64,000 nt of DNA from Terrimonas pollutisoli. GTDB lineage: Bacteria; Bacteroidota; Bacteroidia; Chitinophagales; Chitinophagaceae. This document shows, piece after piece, positions 9,929 through 20,047 of the stretch. The translations under genes were made by a program, and so were the position numbers. Each line of letters opens with the position of its first letter. Positions within the stretch are counted from its first letter, which is position 1. Location of the stretch: assembly GCF_029360765.1 (NCBI RefSeq), contig NZ_JARKNA010000001.1:806001-870000 (forward strand). The letters are read 5' to 3'. A model generated the notes under the pieces. The model worked only from the letters and a program-made list of their open reading frames with translations. It was not told where the DNA came from and searched no databases.

Positions 9929-12304
9929 ATGATAAAAAATTATTTCAAAATCGCCTGGCGGAACTTGAAGAAAAACAAAATGTATTCCTTCATCAACATT
10001 GGCGGGCTTGCTGTGGGTATGGCGGTTGCTATGTTGATCGGTTTATGGGTGTGGGATGAATTATCATTTGATAAGTATCACAAAAACTATGATCGTATTG
10101 GCCAGGTTTGGCAGTTTGTAAAGTTTGATGTGGAGAAAGCTTCTTACAATTCAGTGCCCGTACCACTGGCAGAAGAGTTTAGAACCAAATACCCGGATTT
10201 TGAATTGGCAAGTGTAACAACATACAATCGTACTACTGTTCTTGGAACAGATGATAAGAAAATTTCCAGGACAGGTATGTATACAGAACCGCAGTTTCCG
10301 GAAATGATGACAGTAAAAATGCTGTCGGGAACAAGAAACGGATTAAAAGATATGAATTCCATTTTACTTTCTGAATCACTGGCGAAAGTGTTATTTGGTA
10401 AAGATGATCCATTGAACAAGATTGTAAGAATGGATAATAAGACCGATGTAAAAGTAACCGGTGTGTACGAAGATTTTCCGGGCAACAGTTCTTTCAAAGA
10501 TGTTTACTTTTTATCTCCCTGGTTGTTGTTTACAAGTTTTAATAGCTATGCCAAAAACGCAAGCACACAATGGGATGAGAACTCTTTTCAATTATTCGTT
10601 CAATTAAAAGAAGACGCTGATTTTGCAAAAGTTTCATCTGCTATTAAAGATCTGCGAATGAAACGGGATGATCCGCCAGCGTATAAGCCGGAATTTTTTG
10701 TTCATCCGATGAGCCGCTGGCATTTGCATGGTGATTTTAAAGATGGTCAGAATACAGGAGGGTTGATCCAATTGGTAAAAATGTTTGGCATGGCCGGCAT
10801 TTTTGTATTGCTATTGGCTTGTATCAACTTTATGAATTTGAGTACCGCCCGCAGTGAAAAAAGAGCAAAAGAAGTGGGCATCCGCAAAACAATTGGTTCA
10901 GTAAGAAGCCAGTTGATCTATCAATTTTTCAGCGAATCCTTATTAGTTGTTTTTATTGCTCTTTTATTTTGCTTTGCGTTGGTACAAATTTCTCTTCCGC
11001 TCTTTAATGATATAGCGGGTAAAAGTATGACGATCCCCTGGGCTAATCTCAATTTCTGGTTAATGGCAATAGGGTTTTGCTTGATTACAGGATTGATAGC
11101 GGGAAGTTATCCGGCATTGTACCTGTCTTCTTTCAGGCCCACCAAAGTATTAAAAGGAACGTTTAAAGCAGGCCGTTTTGCTGCATTACCCCGGAAAGCC
11201 TTGGTGGTTTTTCAATTTACCGTGTCCGTCGCATTAATGATAGGGACGATAATTGTTTTCCGCCAGATCAACTACGCCAAAGATCGACCTGTTGGATACG
11301 ACAGTGATGGATTGATCGAGGTGAATATGACGACCCCGGATCTTTATAAAAATTATGAAGCACTGCAAACCGAATTGCTCAATAGCGGCTATGTGCGTAA
11401 TATCTGTCAATCGTCCGGTTCGGTCACGGCTGATTATGGAGGAACAACAGATATAGGATGGAAAGGCAAAACAGGTAATACACGTCCATTATTTATCTCT
11501 AATAAAGTGTCGTATGAATATGGTAATACCATTGGTTGGAAAATTTTACAGGGAAGAGATTTTTCCAGGTCATTTTCAACCGATACAGCGGCAGTTATAC
11601 TCAATACTTCAGCCATACAAACAATGGGATTCAAAAATCCATTGGAAGAAGCAATCAGGATTTCCGGAAAAAATTACCAGGTGATCGGTGTTGTAAACGA
11701 TATGATCAAGTTCTCACCTTACGACCAGGTGAAGCCTTCCATTTTTACGCTTGATAAAAATGGAGTGAGTGTCATTACTATAAAAATTGCACAACAGGCG
11801 GGAATCAGCACTGCATTAAACAAAATAGAAAACCTATTCAAAAAAAATAATCCTGCAGCTCCATTTGAATACAAATTTGTAGATGAAGAATATGCAGCTA
11901 AATTTTCTAACGAGGTAAGAATAGGTAAGCTGGCTGGTTTTTTTGCTATACTGGCTATTTTCATTTCATGTCTTGGTTTGTTTGGCCTGGCATCATTTGT
12001 TGCCGAACAAAGAACAAAAGAAATAGGAGTACGCAAAGTATTAGGCGCAACTATTTTGAGCGTCTGGAGACTGTTATCAAAAGATTTTGTGCTATTGGTA
12101 TTTATTTCATTATTGATCGCTTCACCGCTCGCTTATTATTTCATGCACGGATGGTTGGAAAATTACAGGTATCGCATAAATATTTCATGGTGGATTTTTG
12201 CTTTGGCCGGGGTGATTGCATTCTTGTTGACATTGATCATGGTAAGCTTCCAGGCAATAAAAGCGGCGATTGCGAATCCAGTGAAATCGTTGCGAGCGGA
12301 GTGA
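9929..12304 (+). CDS. FtsX/MacB-type ABC transporter permease P5
   Basis: A complete 791-residue permease starting MIKNYFKIAWRN, 10 bases after the P4 stop. The first lobe is poorer in the YFG-type signature than P2-P4 but keeps LFGKDDPLNKIVRM. The FtsX motifs are EVGIRKTIGSVRSQL in the middle and EIGVRKVLGATILSV near the end. Its C-terminus is NPVKSLRAE, a T-to-A variant also seen in P9. The spacing to P4 suggests a P4-P5 pair made together, as for P2-P3. Whether pairs form heterodimers, as in LolC/LolE, is only an inference. Confidence 0.95.
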   Translation: MIKNYFKIAWRNLKKNKMYSFINIGGLAVGMAVAMLIGLWVWDELSFDKYHKNYDRIGQVWQFVKFDVEKASYNSVPVPLAEEFRTKYPDFELASVTTYNRTTVLGTDDKKISRTGMYTEPQFPEMMTVKMLSGTRNGLKDMNSILLSESLAKVLFGKDDPLNKIVRMDNKTDVKVTGVYEDFPGNSSFKDVYFLSPWLLFTSFNSYAKNASTQWDENSFQLFVQLKEDADFAKVSSAIKDLRMKRDDPPAYKPEFFVHPMSRWHLHGDFKDGQNTGGLIQLVKMFGMAGIFVLLLACINFMNLSTARSEKRAKEVGIRKTIGSVRSQLIYQFFSESLLVVFIALLFCFALVQISLPLFNDIAGKSMTIPWANLNFWLMAIGFCLITGLIAGSYPALYLSSFRPTKVLKGTFKAGRFAALPRKALVVFQFTVSVALMIGTIIVFRQINYAKDRPVGYDSDGLIEVNMTTPDLYKNYEALQTELLNSGYVRNICQSSGSVTADYGGTTDIGWKGKTGNTRPLFISNKVSYEYGNTIGWKILQGRDFSRSFSTDTAAVILNTSAIQTMGFKNPLEEAIRISGKNYQVIGVVNDMIKFSPYDQVKPSIFTLDKNGVSVITIKIAQQAGISTALNKIENLFKKNNPAAPFEYKFVDEEYAAKFSNEVRIGKLAGFFAILAIFISCLGLFGLASFVAEQRTKEIGVRKVLGATILSVWRLLSKDFVLLVFISLLIASPLAYYFMHGWLENYRYRINISWWIFALAGVIAFLLTLIMVSFQAIKAAIANPVKSLRAE

Positions 12305-12414
12305 ACGTCGCTGCGACAGTTACTGCGAGCAGGGCGAAGTAGGAAGCAAGAACGAAATAGTGCATGGGCAATGGTGAGCGACTAAGTATAAGCAATGAAT
12401 AATAGTATGGCAAC

Positions 12415-12446
12415 TTGTAAACTCTTGAACTTGTAAACCTTTGAAC
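12415..12446 (+). repeat. two tandem copies of a 16-base unit
   Basis: In the 151-base gap before P6 the unit TTGTAAACTCTTGAAC is followed directly by TTGTAAACCTTTGAAC (two differences). The rest of this gap shows no gene and no clear terminator. Confidence 0.75.
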
Positions 12447-12455
12447 TAATAAACC

Positions 12456-14873
12456 ATGATAAAAAACTATTTCAAAATCGCATGGCGAAATATAAAACGG
12501 CAAAAAGCTTATGCAGGCATTAATATTCTCGGATTAGCAATCGGCATTGCAGCATGCCTGCTCATCCTGCAATACGTGGCATTTGAATTAAGCTATGAAA
12601 ATTTTCATACAAAGAAAGACCGTATTTATCGGGTGCACCAGGATCGCTATGATAATGGTAAGCTTAGTACGCAATGGGCCGGTGGAGCGTTCGCTGTGGG
12701 GAACTCTTTTAAAGATGTAATACCGGAAATAGAAGACTATGTAAAAGTAGTTGGCAATGACCAGGTCACTGCTGAAGTCAACAATCAACCATTAAAAATT
12801 GAGAAAGTTTTTTTTGCAAGTAGTTCTTTTTTCAAAATATTTACCTATCCCTTACTTGCCGGTGATGAAAAGAAAGCATTAACTGAACCTTTTACTGCTG
12901 CTATATCTGAAACAACAGCCCGTACCCTATACGGTAATACAAATGCTGTAGGCAAAGTGCTCAAATTAAACCGCAACAGCGATTATACCATTACTGCGGT
13001 TTTTAAAGATGCTCCGGCAAATACACAACTCAAACCTGATGTCCTGCTGTCCTACGCTACCTTCTTGAAGTTCCAGGGACCCGATAATAATCCTGAAACT
13101 GCCTGGGCCTGGGATGGTTGCCTTACCTATTTATTATTGCGTCCAGGGGTAGACCCTGCGGCTGTTGAGGCAAAATTTCCTCCAATTGTTGAGAAAGGCG
13201 TAGGTGAACTTTTGAAACGATTTAATGCTTCCGTTACCTATTCGCTGTTGCCGATGAAAGATATTCATTTGTATTCTCACTTTATGCAGGAGCCGGGGCC
13301 AAACGGTGATGGTAAAACTGTTTATCTTTTATTGGGTATTGCATTTTTTATTGTAGTGATCGCATGGGTTAATTATATCAATCTTGCTACGGCCCGTGCT
13401 ATCAACAGAGCTAAGGAAGTGGGTATTCGTAAGGCAATCGGGTCTCAGCGCAGGCAACTCATTTTTCAGTTTCTTACCGAATCAACCTTACTGAATGGTT
13501 TTGCAGTAGTACTTGCATTATTATTGATGATTGTGGCTATACCAGCCTTCAACAAATTGTCGGGTCAGAATTTATCATTCTCCTTGCTGGGCAATGCTGA
13601 TTTCTGGTTAGGACTTACAGCGTTATTTGTTACAGGTGTATTCTTTTCCGGACTTTACCCGGCTTTTGTTTTGTCAGGCTTCAAACCCATTGAAGTATTG
13701 AAAGGAAAAATGGTTACGACCAGGCAAGGTTCTTTGTTAAGAAAGGGATTAGTTGTGTTTCAGTTTGCTGCTTCATTGTTTTTATTGATAGGGACTGTTG
13801 CTGTTTATCAGCAGATACAATATATGCGAAAGCAATCGCTGGGGATTAGCATAGGACAAACATTGGTCGTCCGGCCGCCCATCGTGGGTTTAGATTCTAC
13901 TTACCTGCAAAAGATGACAGCATTTAAAGAGGCTTTGAAACAGCAGACTACCGTTCAGGCAGCCACCATCTCATCGAGTATACCCGGCGAAGCGGTTGGT
14001 TGGAATGCCGGCGGTATCAAGTTGGTTGGCACTGATGAGTCTACGCAAAAACAGTATCGCGTCATTGGAGTGGATTATGATTTTATAAAAATGTATGGGT
14101 TGAAACTTATAGCAGGGCGCATTTTCTCAAACGGCTTCGGTACGGACGACCATGCTGTAATATTTAACAGGAAAGGAGTAGAGCAATTAGGATTTGATAA
14201 ACCAGAAGAAGCATTGGGTAAAAAAATCGACTTTTGGGGACAGCAATATACCGTAGTGGGTGTAACAGAAAATTTTCATCAGCAATCTCTTCGTGAAGCT
14301 TACGAGCCATTAATATTGCGACTGATACCCGACGTACGGGGTTACTTATCTGTTAGAACAAATTCTTCACAGGCAAGTCAAACCATCGCGAATGTAAAGG
14401 CTAACTGGAACAAGTTTTTCCCCGGCAACACTTTCGAATATTTTTTCCTGGATGACCATTTTAATGATCAGTATAAAGCCGATCAACGATTTGGTCAGGT
14501 GTTTGGTTTGTTTACAACGCTGGCCATATTAGTTGCATGCCTTGGTTTATTTGGACTTGCATCGTTCACTACACTTCAGCGAACCAAAGAAATTGGTATA
14601 CGCAAAGTGTTGGGTTCTTCTGTTCCCGGAATCCTAAAGCTACTTTACCAGGAGTTCGCAGTTCTCCTGGTAGTAGCTTTTTTGATTGCAACACCATTGG
14701 CCTGGCTCACCATTTCTAATTGGCTGCAAGGCTATGCCTTTCGTATCAATATACAATGGAGTTATTTTATTATACCGTTTTTGACAATTGCTATTATTGC
14801 TTTATTGACCGTAAGTTTTCAGACGGTGAAAGCTGCGCTGGCTAACCCGGTGAAGTCACTCAGAACGGAGTAA
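12456..14873 (+). CDS. FtsX/MacB-type ABC transporter permease P6
   Basis: A complete 805-residue permease starting MIKNYFKIAWRNIKRQK. Lobe 1 contains FFKIFTYPLLAGDE and TARTLYGNTNAVGK. The middle FtsX block begins near FFIVVIAWVNYINLATA, where tryptophan replaces the usual cysteine, and carries EVGIRKAIGSQRRQL. The last block carries EIGIRKVLGSSVPGI. It stands alone between gaps of 151 and 66 bases, so it may be transcribed separately or read through from P5. It ends AALANPVKSLRTE. Confidence 0.95.
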   Translation: MIKNYFKIAWRNIKRQKAYAGINILGLAIGIAACLLILQYVAFELSYENFHTKKDRIYRVHQDRYDNGKLSTQWAGGAFAVGNSFKDVIPEIEDYVKVVGNDQVTAEVNNQPLKIEKVFFASSSFFKIFTYPLLAGDEKKALTEPFTAAISETTARTLYGNTNAVGKVLKLNRNSDYTITAVFKDAPANTQLKPDVLLSYATFLKFQGPDNNPETAWAWDGCLTYLLLRPGVDPAAVEAKFPPIVEKGVGELLKRFNASVTYSLLPMKDIHLYSHFMQEPGPNGDGKTVYLLLGIAFFIVVIAWVNYINLATARAINRAKEVGIRKAIGSQRRQLIFQFLTESTLLNGFAVVLALLLMIVAIPAFNKLSGQNLSFSLLGNADFWLGLTALFVTGVFFSGLYPAFVLSGFKPIEVLKGKMVTTRQGSLLRKGLVVFQFAASLFLLIGTVAVYQQIQYMRKQSLGISIGQTLVVRPPIVGLDSTYLQKMTAFKEALKQQTTVQAATISSSIPGEAVGWNAGGIKLVGTDESTQKQYRVIGVDYDFIKMYGLKLIAGRIFSNGFGTDDHAVIFNRKGVEQLGFDKPEEALGKKIDFWGQQYTVVGVTENFHQQSLREAYEPLILRLIPDVRGYLSVRTNSSQASQTIANVKANWNKFFPGNTFEYFFLDDHFNDQYKADQRFGQVFGLFTTLAILVACLGLFGLASFTTLQRTKEIGIRKVLGSSVPGILKLLYQEFAVLLVVAFLIATPLAWLTISNWLQGYAFRINIQWSYFIIPFLTIAIIALLTVSFQTVKAALANPVKSLRTE

Positions 14874-14939
14874 GTGAGTCGATAGTCGCTAGTTGGGAGC
14901 CGGGACGATGCTTAACCTTAATCTTAACCTTGTATTATT

Positions 14940-17345
14940 ATGATAAAAAATTATATCAAAATCGCCTGGAGAAACATTAAAAGACATCGTTTCTTTTCTA
15001 TTGTAAATATCGTAGGATTATTTACCGGCATTCTGTTTACTTTATTGATTGGCGCTTATATATGGGGCGAACTGCAGGTAAATAAAAAATTGCGTAATCA
15101 TCAGCGGCAATATATTCTGACAACTATTTCAAAAGATCCAAACATTGGATATGAACTGGCGACTTTTGGTCCGTTGGCAAAACGATTGAAAGAAGATTAT
15201 CCTCATCTTGTTGCCAACTATTACCGGTATGATGGCATTACGTCAGTTGTTTCAAAGGCCGATAAAAATTTCCGGGAGGGCCTGCAGGTAGGCGACAGTA
15301 ATTTGCTTAACATGTATGGATTTGAAATTTTGCACGGCGATGCTAAAACGGCTTTGAATGATCCTTATTCGGTAGTGATCACTTCAGATAAGGCTATTAA
15401 GTATTTTGGAAAAACAGGCGTAGTAGGAGAATCTATTACTATACAAAGCTTTTCAGGAGGCAAGCATGATTTCAAAATTACAGCGGTATTAAAAGAAATA
15501 CCGCAAAGCACAGTCACCGAACTTGCTAAAAATTATAAGAACTCTTTTTTTATACCAATGAACACGGTGTCTTTTTTCGGAAGACAGGATGTGGAATCAT
15601 GGAGCAATATATTTATCGCTTCTTATGTTGAATTAAAAAAAGGCGTAACTGCCAAAGACATTGAAAAGCCGATTAAACAATTGATACAACAAAATGCTCA
15701 TCCGGCGCTGCATAAAGTAATCACTGTTAAACCGGTTTTATTGTCTGATTATCATTTGCAGCAGGATAATGGCCTGGTAAAACGAATGCTTTATACGCTG
15801 GCTTTTACAGGGCTTTTTATTTTGCTCATGGCCATTGTGAATTTTATCAATATTGCTATTAGCCGATCTTCTGCCAGGATGAGAGAAATTGGTATCAGGA
15901 AGGTGCTGGGTGGATTAAAAAGACAATTGATTCTGCAGTTTCTTTTTGAGTCAATCATATTGGTATGTATTGCCATGTTACTGGCAATAGCTGCATATCC
16001 ATTGCTGAAACCAATGTTTGAACAGATAGTGGGTAAGCAAGTCCCGGAATTATCTTCCTTTCCTCTCTATTTTGTTTTGGTGCCGGTTGGTATTGTTTTT
16101 ATTGTTGGTTTGCTTGCCGGGTTGTATCCCGCCTTTGTTTTGTCCTCCTTAAAGTCAGTTGATTCGTTAAAGGGAAAGCTGAAAACGGTAAAACAGAATT
16201 TTCTATTGAGAAAATCATTAGTAGGTTTCCAATTTGCCGTTGCCATTATTGTATTGGTGGCTGCCGCAGTTGTAGCCGGGCAGGTTGCTTATTTTTTTGG
16301 CCGGGGACTTGGTTACAATAAAGAATATATTGTTTCATCGCAGGTGCCAAGAGATTGGACAATTGATGGCGTTAGAAAAATGGCAACAGTTCGTAATGAG
16401 TTTGCAACAATGCCACAGGTGAGCAATATATCTTTATCGTATGAAATACCGGACGGCGCCAATGCAGGGCAGGTGCCTGTTTACAAATCGGGCAGCGATT
16501 CAACCAGTGCTATGTCCATGCAGTTGCTGCAAACAGATGAAAATTATCTTTCAACTTATGAAGTACCGTTAAAGGCAGGGAATTTTTTTGACAACCGTGG
16601 GCTTGACTCCGGTAAAGTGGTGATCAACGAAAAAGCGCTGGCTGCGCTGGGCTTGAAAAATCCTGAGGAAGCGATAGGTCAGCAGTTGAGAATTCCCGGC
16701 GATCCGACTGTATTTACCATAAAGGGAGTATCAAAAGATTTTCATTTCGGCTCTATGCAAAAAGCAATTCCGCCGATACTGTTTTTCAATGTCCGTTATT
16801 CTCCGTTTTATCGTTATCTCTCATTCAAATTAAAACCGGGAAGTATCAATGCAACTATTGAGACAATTCAAAAAAAATGGTCGCAATTGCTACCGGGCAG
16901 CTCGTTTGAATACACGTTTATGGATGATACATTGGAAAAATTGTATGCCTCGGAACTGCAGTTGAAGAAAGCAGCTTATACATCAACAGTGTTGGCATTA
17001 ATTATCGTATTGCTGGGCGTACTGGGCCTTGTTTCATTAAGCATTCAAAAGCGAACAAAGGAAATTGGCATACGCAAAGTGTTAGGAGCTTCTGTTTCTT
17101 CCATTATTTCCCTTTTCATGAAAGAATTTGTTTGGGTAATACTTGTGGCTGGCTTCATTGCCTGTCCGCTTGCATGGTTTATCATGCAGGGTTGGCTGAA
17201 TGATTATGCCTATCGTATTAGTCTTACCGCAGAGCCATTCATCATAAGTATCGCAGGGTTGGGAGTAATAACAATTATGTTGATTGCTTTGCAAACAATT
17301 AAAGCGGGGTTAGAAAATCCTGTTAAATCTTTACGGACAGAGTGA
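14940..17345 (+). CDS. FtsX/MacB-type ABC transporter permease P7 (subfamily with P12)
   Basis: A complete 801-residue permease that forms a distinct pair with P12. Both have Y-x-W-G-E-x-Q-V-N after helix 1, a QVGDS motif in lobe 1, a dicarboxylic NYHL/DYHL element before the FtsX block, and the middle motif GG-[LI]-K-R-Q-L-I-L-Q-F. The last block has SIQKRTKEIGIRKVLGASVSS. It lacks the W-x-D-E/ELSYD element typical of the other copies. P12 sits directly in front of the only ATPase, so P7 may be a duplicate of that ATPase-linked lineage. It ends GLENPVKSLRTE. The upstream gap of 66 bases holds a short CTTAACCTT repeat and no ghost gene. Confidence 0.95.
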   Translation: MIKNYIKIAWRNIKRHRFFSIVNIVGLFTGILFTLLIGAYIWGELQVNKKLRNHQRQYILTTISKDPNIGYELATFGPLAKRLKEDYPHLVANYYRYDGITSVVSKADKNFREGLQVGDSNLLNMYGFEILHGDAKTALNDPYSVVITSDKAIKYFGKTGVVGESITIQSFSGGKHDFKITAVLKEIPQSTVTELAKNYKNSFFIPMNTVSFFGRQDVESWSNIFIASYVELKKGVTAKDIEKPIKQLIQQNAHPALHKVITVKPVLLSDYHLQQDNGLVKRMLYTLAFTGLFILLMAIVNFINIAISRSSARMREIGIRKVLGGLKRQLILQFLFESIILVCIAMLLAIAAYPLLKPMFEQIVGKQVPELSSFPLYFVLVPVGIVFIVGLLAGLYPAFVLSSLKSVDSLKGKLKTVKQNFLLRKSLVGFQFAVAIIVLVAAAVVAGQVAYFFGRGLGYNKEYIVSSQVPRDWTIDGVRKMATVRNEFATMPQVSNISLSYEIPDGANAGQVPVYKSGSDSTSAMSMQLLQTDENYLSTYEVPLKAGNFFDNRGLDSGKVVINEKALAALGLKNPEEAIGQQLRIPGDPTVFTIKGVSKDFHFGSMQKAIPPILFFNVRYSPFYRYLSFKLKPGSINATIETIQKKWSQLLPGSSFEYTFMDDTLEKLYASELQLKKAAYTSTVLALIIVLLGVLGLVSLSIQKRTKEIGIRKVLGASVSSIISLFMKEFVWVILVAGFIACPLAWFIMQGWLNDYAYRISLTAEPFIISIAGLGVITIMLIALQTIKAGLENPVKSLRTE

Positions 17346-17446
17346 GTAAGATTTAATGCTGACCTCAGCGTCGGGGTGAAGTCATTAAACTGAATGAATT
17401 CAATAATATGCTGAACAATTATATCAAGATATCTGTCTGCACCTAA
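17341..17446 (+). pseudogene. ghost segment: permease 3' end plus truncated permease 5' end
   Basis: This stretch after P7 first reads V-K-S-L (17376-17387) and then a frame-disrupted copy of the conserved 3' end. At 17408 it restarts as M-L-N-N-Y-I-K-I-S-V, the exact opening of P9, before running into a stop at 17444-17446. The whole segment is a diverged direct repeat of 19940-20047, which lies immediately before and into P9. It is therefore the relic of a P9-like gene whose body is gone. Confidence 0.8.
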
Positions 17447-17524
17447 GGAGAGAAATCGCTTGGTTGAATGCTAAGGGCTGGTCTGCTTATTTACGGACAA
17501 CTATCAACTAGGAAAATTATAAAC

Positions 17525-19918
17525 ATGCTTAAAAACTATTTCAAAACCGCCTGGCGAAACTTAACAAGACAAAAAGTTTTTTCCTTCATCAATATTTCGG
17601 GACTGGCATTGAGTCTTACAGCCGTTTGGCTGATTGCACTTTATGTTGCTAACGAGTTGAGCTACGACCGGTATCATGAAAAGGCAAATAGAATTTACCG
17701 GCTTGCAACGCACGGAAAATGGGGTGATCAGAGATTCGATATCACCGGCACATCCGGACTGGCAGCAGGAGCGCTTAAGAACGATTTTCCTGACGTGGAA
17801 AATGCCGTGCGCATGAATCCTGGAGGTGGCGGTGTTATTGAGTATGATAACAAAAAAATAAAAGATGATGCCATCTTCTATTCTGATCCTTCCTTCTTCA
17901 CCGTATTTACGTATCATTTCCTTTCAGGCAATGTACATGCTTTAGAAAAGCCAAATAGCATTGTGCTTACCAAAACGCTTGCTGCAAAGCTTTTCCCCGA
18001 TCCCATTTCGGCTATTGATAAAACAGTATATATCGATAAAAATCCCGCTGTTGTAACAGGTGTTATCGAAGATATTCCGCGTAACTCGCATTTTAGTTTT
18101 AACGCCTTTCGTGCTTTACCTGCAGATTACAAAGGCGACTGGGGCGGTTTCAATACTTTCACCTATGTCCTGCTAAAAAAGAATGCCGAAATCAACCAAC
18201 TGAGGGCAAAGATGCCAGCCTTTGTGAACAAATACCTCAGGATAGATGCAGTAAAAGCCAATAATATTCAAATTACCCTGGAGTTACAGCCATTAACTTC
18301 TATTCATCTATATTCTCATTTGGGTTATGAATTGGGTGAGAACCGTGATGTAAAATATATCTATGTATTATCCATTGTTGGATTGCTGATATTCATTATT
18401 GCCTTTATCAATTACATCAACATAACTACAGCACGGGCTTCAGTTCGTTTGCGTGAAGTGGCCGTGAGAAAAATAATAGGCTCCAGTAAAAAGAACCTGG
18501 TTGAGCTTTTTCTTATGGAATCTATCATCACCATACTTTCTGCTGCCTGCATTAGTATGGTGTTAGTGGCACTTGTCATGCCTTTGTTCAACGACATTGC
18601 AGCAAAGCAATTCTCTATCTGGCAATTCGGTACTATCCGCACCATTGTGTACATGTTGGGCTTCGCCACTCTTGCCGGACTTATCGGTGGATGGTATCCT
18701 GCTTTTTTCTTATCGAGGTTTAAAACCATACCGGCTTTAAAAAACCAGTTGGGTGACGTAAAAGGGCAAACGCTTTTCAGAAAGTCGCTGGTAATGTTTC
18801 AGTTCGCAGTTACATTGATGATGATCACTGCTTCATTGATCATTTATCTTCAACTAAATTATGTACTCAATACCGATCTTGGTTTTAATAAAAAACAAGT
18901 GCTGACTTTTCATTTAGATTCAAGAGAGGTGAGGCAAAAGGCTTCTGCGTTGCGCACAGCGTTATTGCAAAACACACTGGTGAAGGCTGCGGCTTCAGCA
19001 GGCAGTCCCATTGGCAATAATGACATTGGCATGATGGATTACAGCGTGGAAAAGAATGGTGTGCTGGATGAACACAGCAACCTGGCATATGGCTTAACCA
19101 TTGATGCTGGTTTTATTCCTGCTATGCAGATCAAACTGGTAGAGGGGCGCAATTTTTCAAAAGACATTCCATCAGATAGTGACCAGGTAATTGTGAATGA
19201 AGCCTTCATTAAGAGACAAGGCTGGGGCTCTGGCATGGGTAAGCGAATGTCAAGGGGGGCAGATTCCACAGGCAAAATACATTTTGCCAACATCATCGGT
19301 GTGGTAAAGGATTTCCATATCTATTCTTTGCAACACAAGATCGAACCCCTCATCATGACACTTCCCGGGAAGGCGGAAGAACAGTACGACATGTATGTGC
19401 GGTTGGACGAACACCACCTCGCTCAATCACTTGCCTTTGTTGAGCAAACATTCAGAAAATTTGATGCCGCTTCCCCTTTTGTTTCTCGTTTTCTGGATGA
19501 AAAATTTGCATCCCAATATAGGGCAGAAGGAAAACAGGGGCAGGTGTTGCTTGCGTTTACCATTCTAACCATAGTTATTGCCTGTCTGGGTTTGTTTGGG
19601 TTGATCACCTTTACGGTTGGAAAGCGGGTAAAAGAAATCGGTATACGCAAAGTGCTCGGCGCCAGCGTGGGCGGCATGGTTTCTTTATTAACAGGAAGTT
19701 TGCTGAAAGTGGTGTTGCTCTCTATGCTGGTGGCTATACCTGTATCCTGGTTGGTGATGAATAAATGGCTGGAAGATTTTGCTTACCGCATTCATTTGGA
19801 ATGGTGGATGTTTACTTTGGCTGGAATTATTTCACTAATCATTGCCATGATTACATTAAGCCTCCAGGCAATAAAAGCAGCTATAGCCAACCCGGTGAAA
19901 TCTTTGCGAACCGAGTAG
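17525..19918 (+). CDS. FtsX/MacB-type ABC transporter permease P8
   Basis: A permease of 797 residues from the ATG at 17525 (MLKNYFKTAWRN), which fits the family start. The frame extends upstream to 17468, but those 19 residues have no counterpart. Lobe 1 contains NGD-like turns and FFTVFTYHFLSGNV. The FtsX motifs are EVAVRKIIGSSKKNL in the middle and EIGIRKVLGASVGGM near the end. It is bracketed by the two copies of a roughly 105-base repeat (17341-17446 and 19940-20047), as if inserted into, or duplicated with, the start of a P9-like gene. It ends AIANPVKSLRTE. Confidence 0.94.
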   Translation: MLKNYFKTAWRNLTRQKVFSFINISGLALSLTAVWLIALYVANELSYDRYHEKANRIYRLATHGKWGDQRFDITGTSGLAAGALKNDFPDVENAVRMNPGGGGVIEYDNKKIKDDAIFYSDPSFFTVFTYHFLSGNVHALEKPNSIVLTKTLAAKLFPDPISAIDKTVYIDKNPAVVTGVIEDIPRNSHFSFNAFRALPADYKGDWGGFNTFTYVLLKKNAEINQLRAKMPAFVNKYLRIDAVKANNIQITLELQPLTSIHLYSHLGYELGENRDVKYIYVLSIVGLLIFIIAFINYINITTARASVRLREVAVRKIIGSSKKNLVELFLMESIITILSAACISMVLVALVMPLFNDIAAKQFSIWQFGTIRTIVYMLGFATLAGLIGGWYPAFFLSRFKTIPALKNQLGDVKGQTLFRKSLVMFQFAVTLMMITASLIIYLQLNYVLNTDLGFNKKQVLTFHLDSREVRQKASALRTALLQNTLVKAAASAGSPIGNNDIGMMDYSVEKNGVLDEHSNLAYGLTIDAGFIPAMQIKLVEGRNFSKDIPSDSDQVIVNEAFIKRQGWGSGMGKRMSRGADSTGKIHFANIIGVVKDFHIYSLQHKIEPLIMTLPGKAEEQYDMYVRLDEHHLAQSLAFVEQTFRKFDAASPFVSRFLDEKFASQYRAEGKQGQVLLAFTILTIVIACLGLFGLITFTVGKRVKEIGIRKVLGASVGGMVSLLTGSLLKVVLLSMLVAIPVSWLVMNKWLEDFAYRIHLEWWMFTLAGIISLIIAMITLSLQAIKAAIANPVKSLRTE

Positions 19919-19939
19919 GTCCAGACCAAATGTCGGGAG

Positions 19940-20047
19940 AGTGAGTAAAGAGTTTAATCTCGACCGCAGCGTCGGGGTGAAATCATTAAGAACTGAATGA
20001 ATTGAATAATATGCTGAATAATTATATTAAAATATCCGTACGTCACC
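19940..20047 (+). repeat. direct repeat of 17341-17446, overlapping the P9 start
   Basis: This segment matches the earlier ghost over about 105 bases, with shared blocks such as CAGCGTCGGGGTGAA and AATAATATGCTGAA. It contains V-K-S-L-R-T-E plus TGA at 19977-20000, a ghost permease 3' end placed 10 bases before the P9 ATG. That is the spacing seen between intact neighbouring permeases. Confidence 0.8.

Noticed and set aside
14909..14932. CTTAACCTT-type short repeat before P7
   Set aside because: Two copies of nine bases in AT-rich DNA. Too little to call an element.
17468..17524. Extended N-terminus of P8
   Set aside because: Nineteen residues with no counterpart in the eleven other permeases. 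The family start is at 17525.
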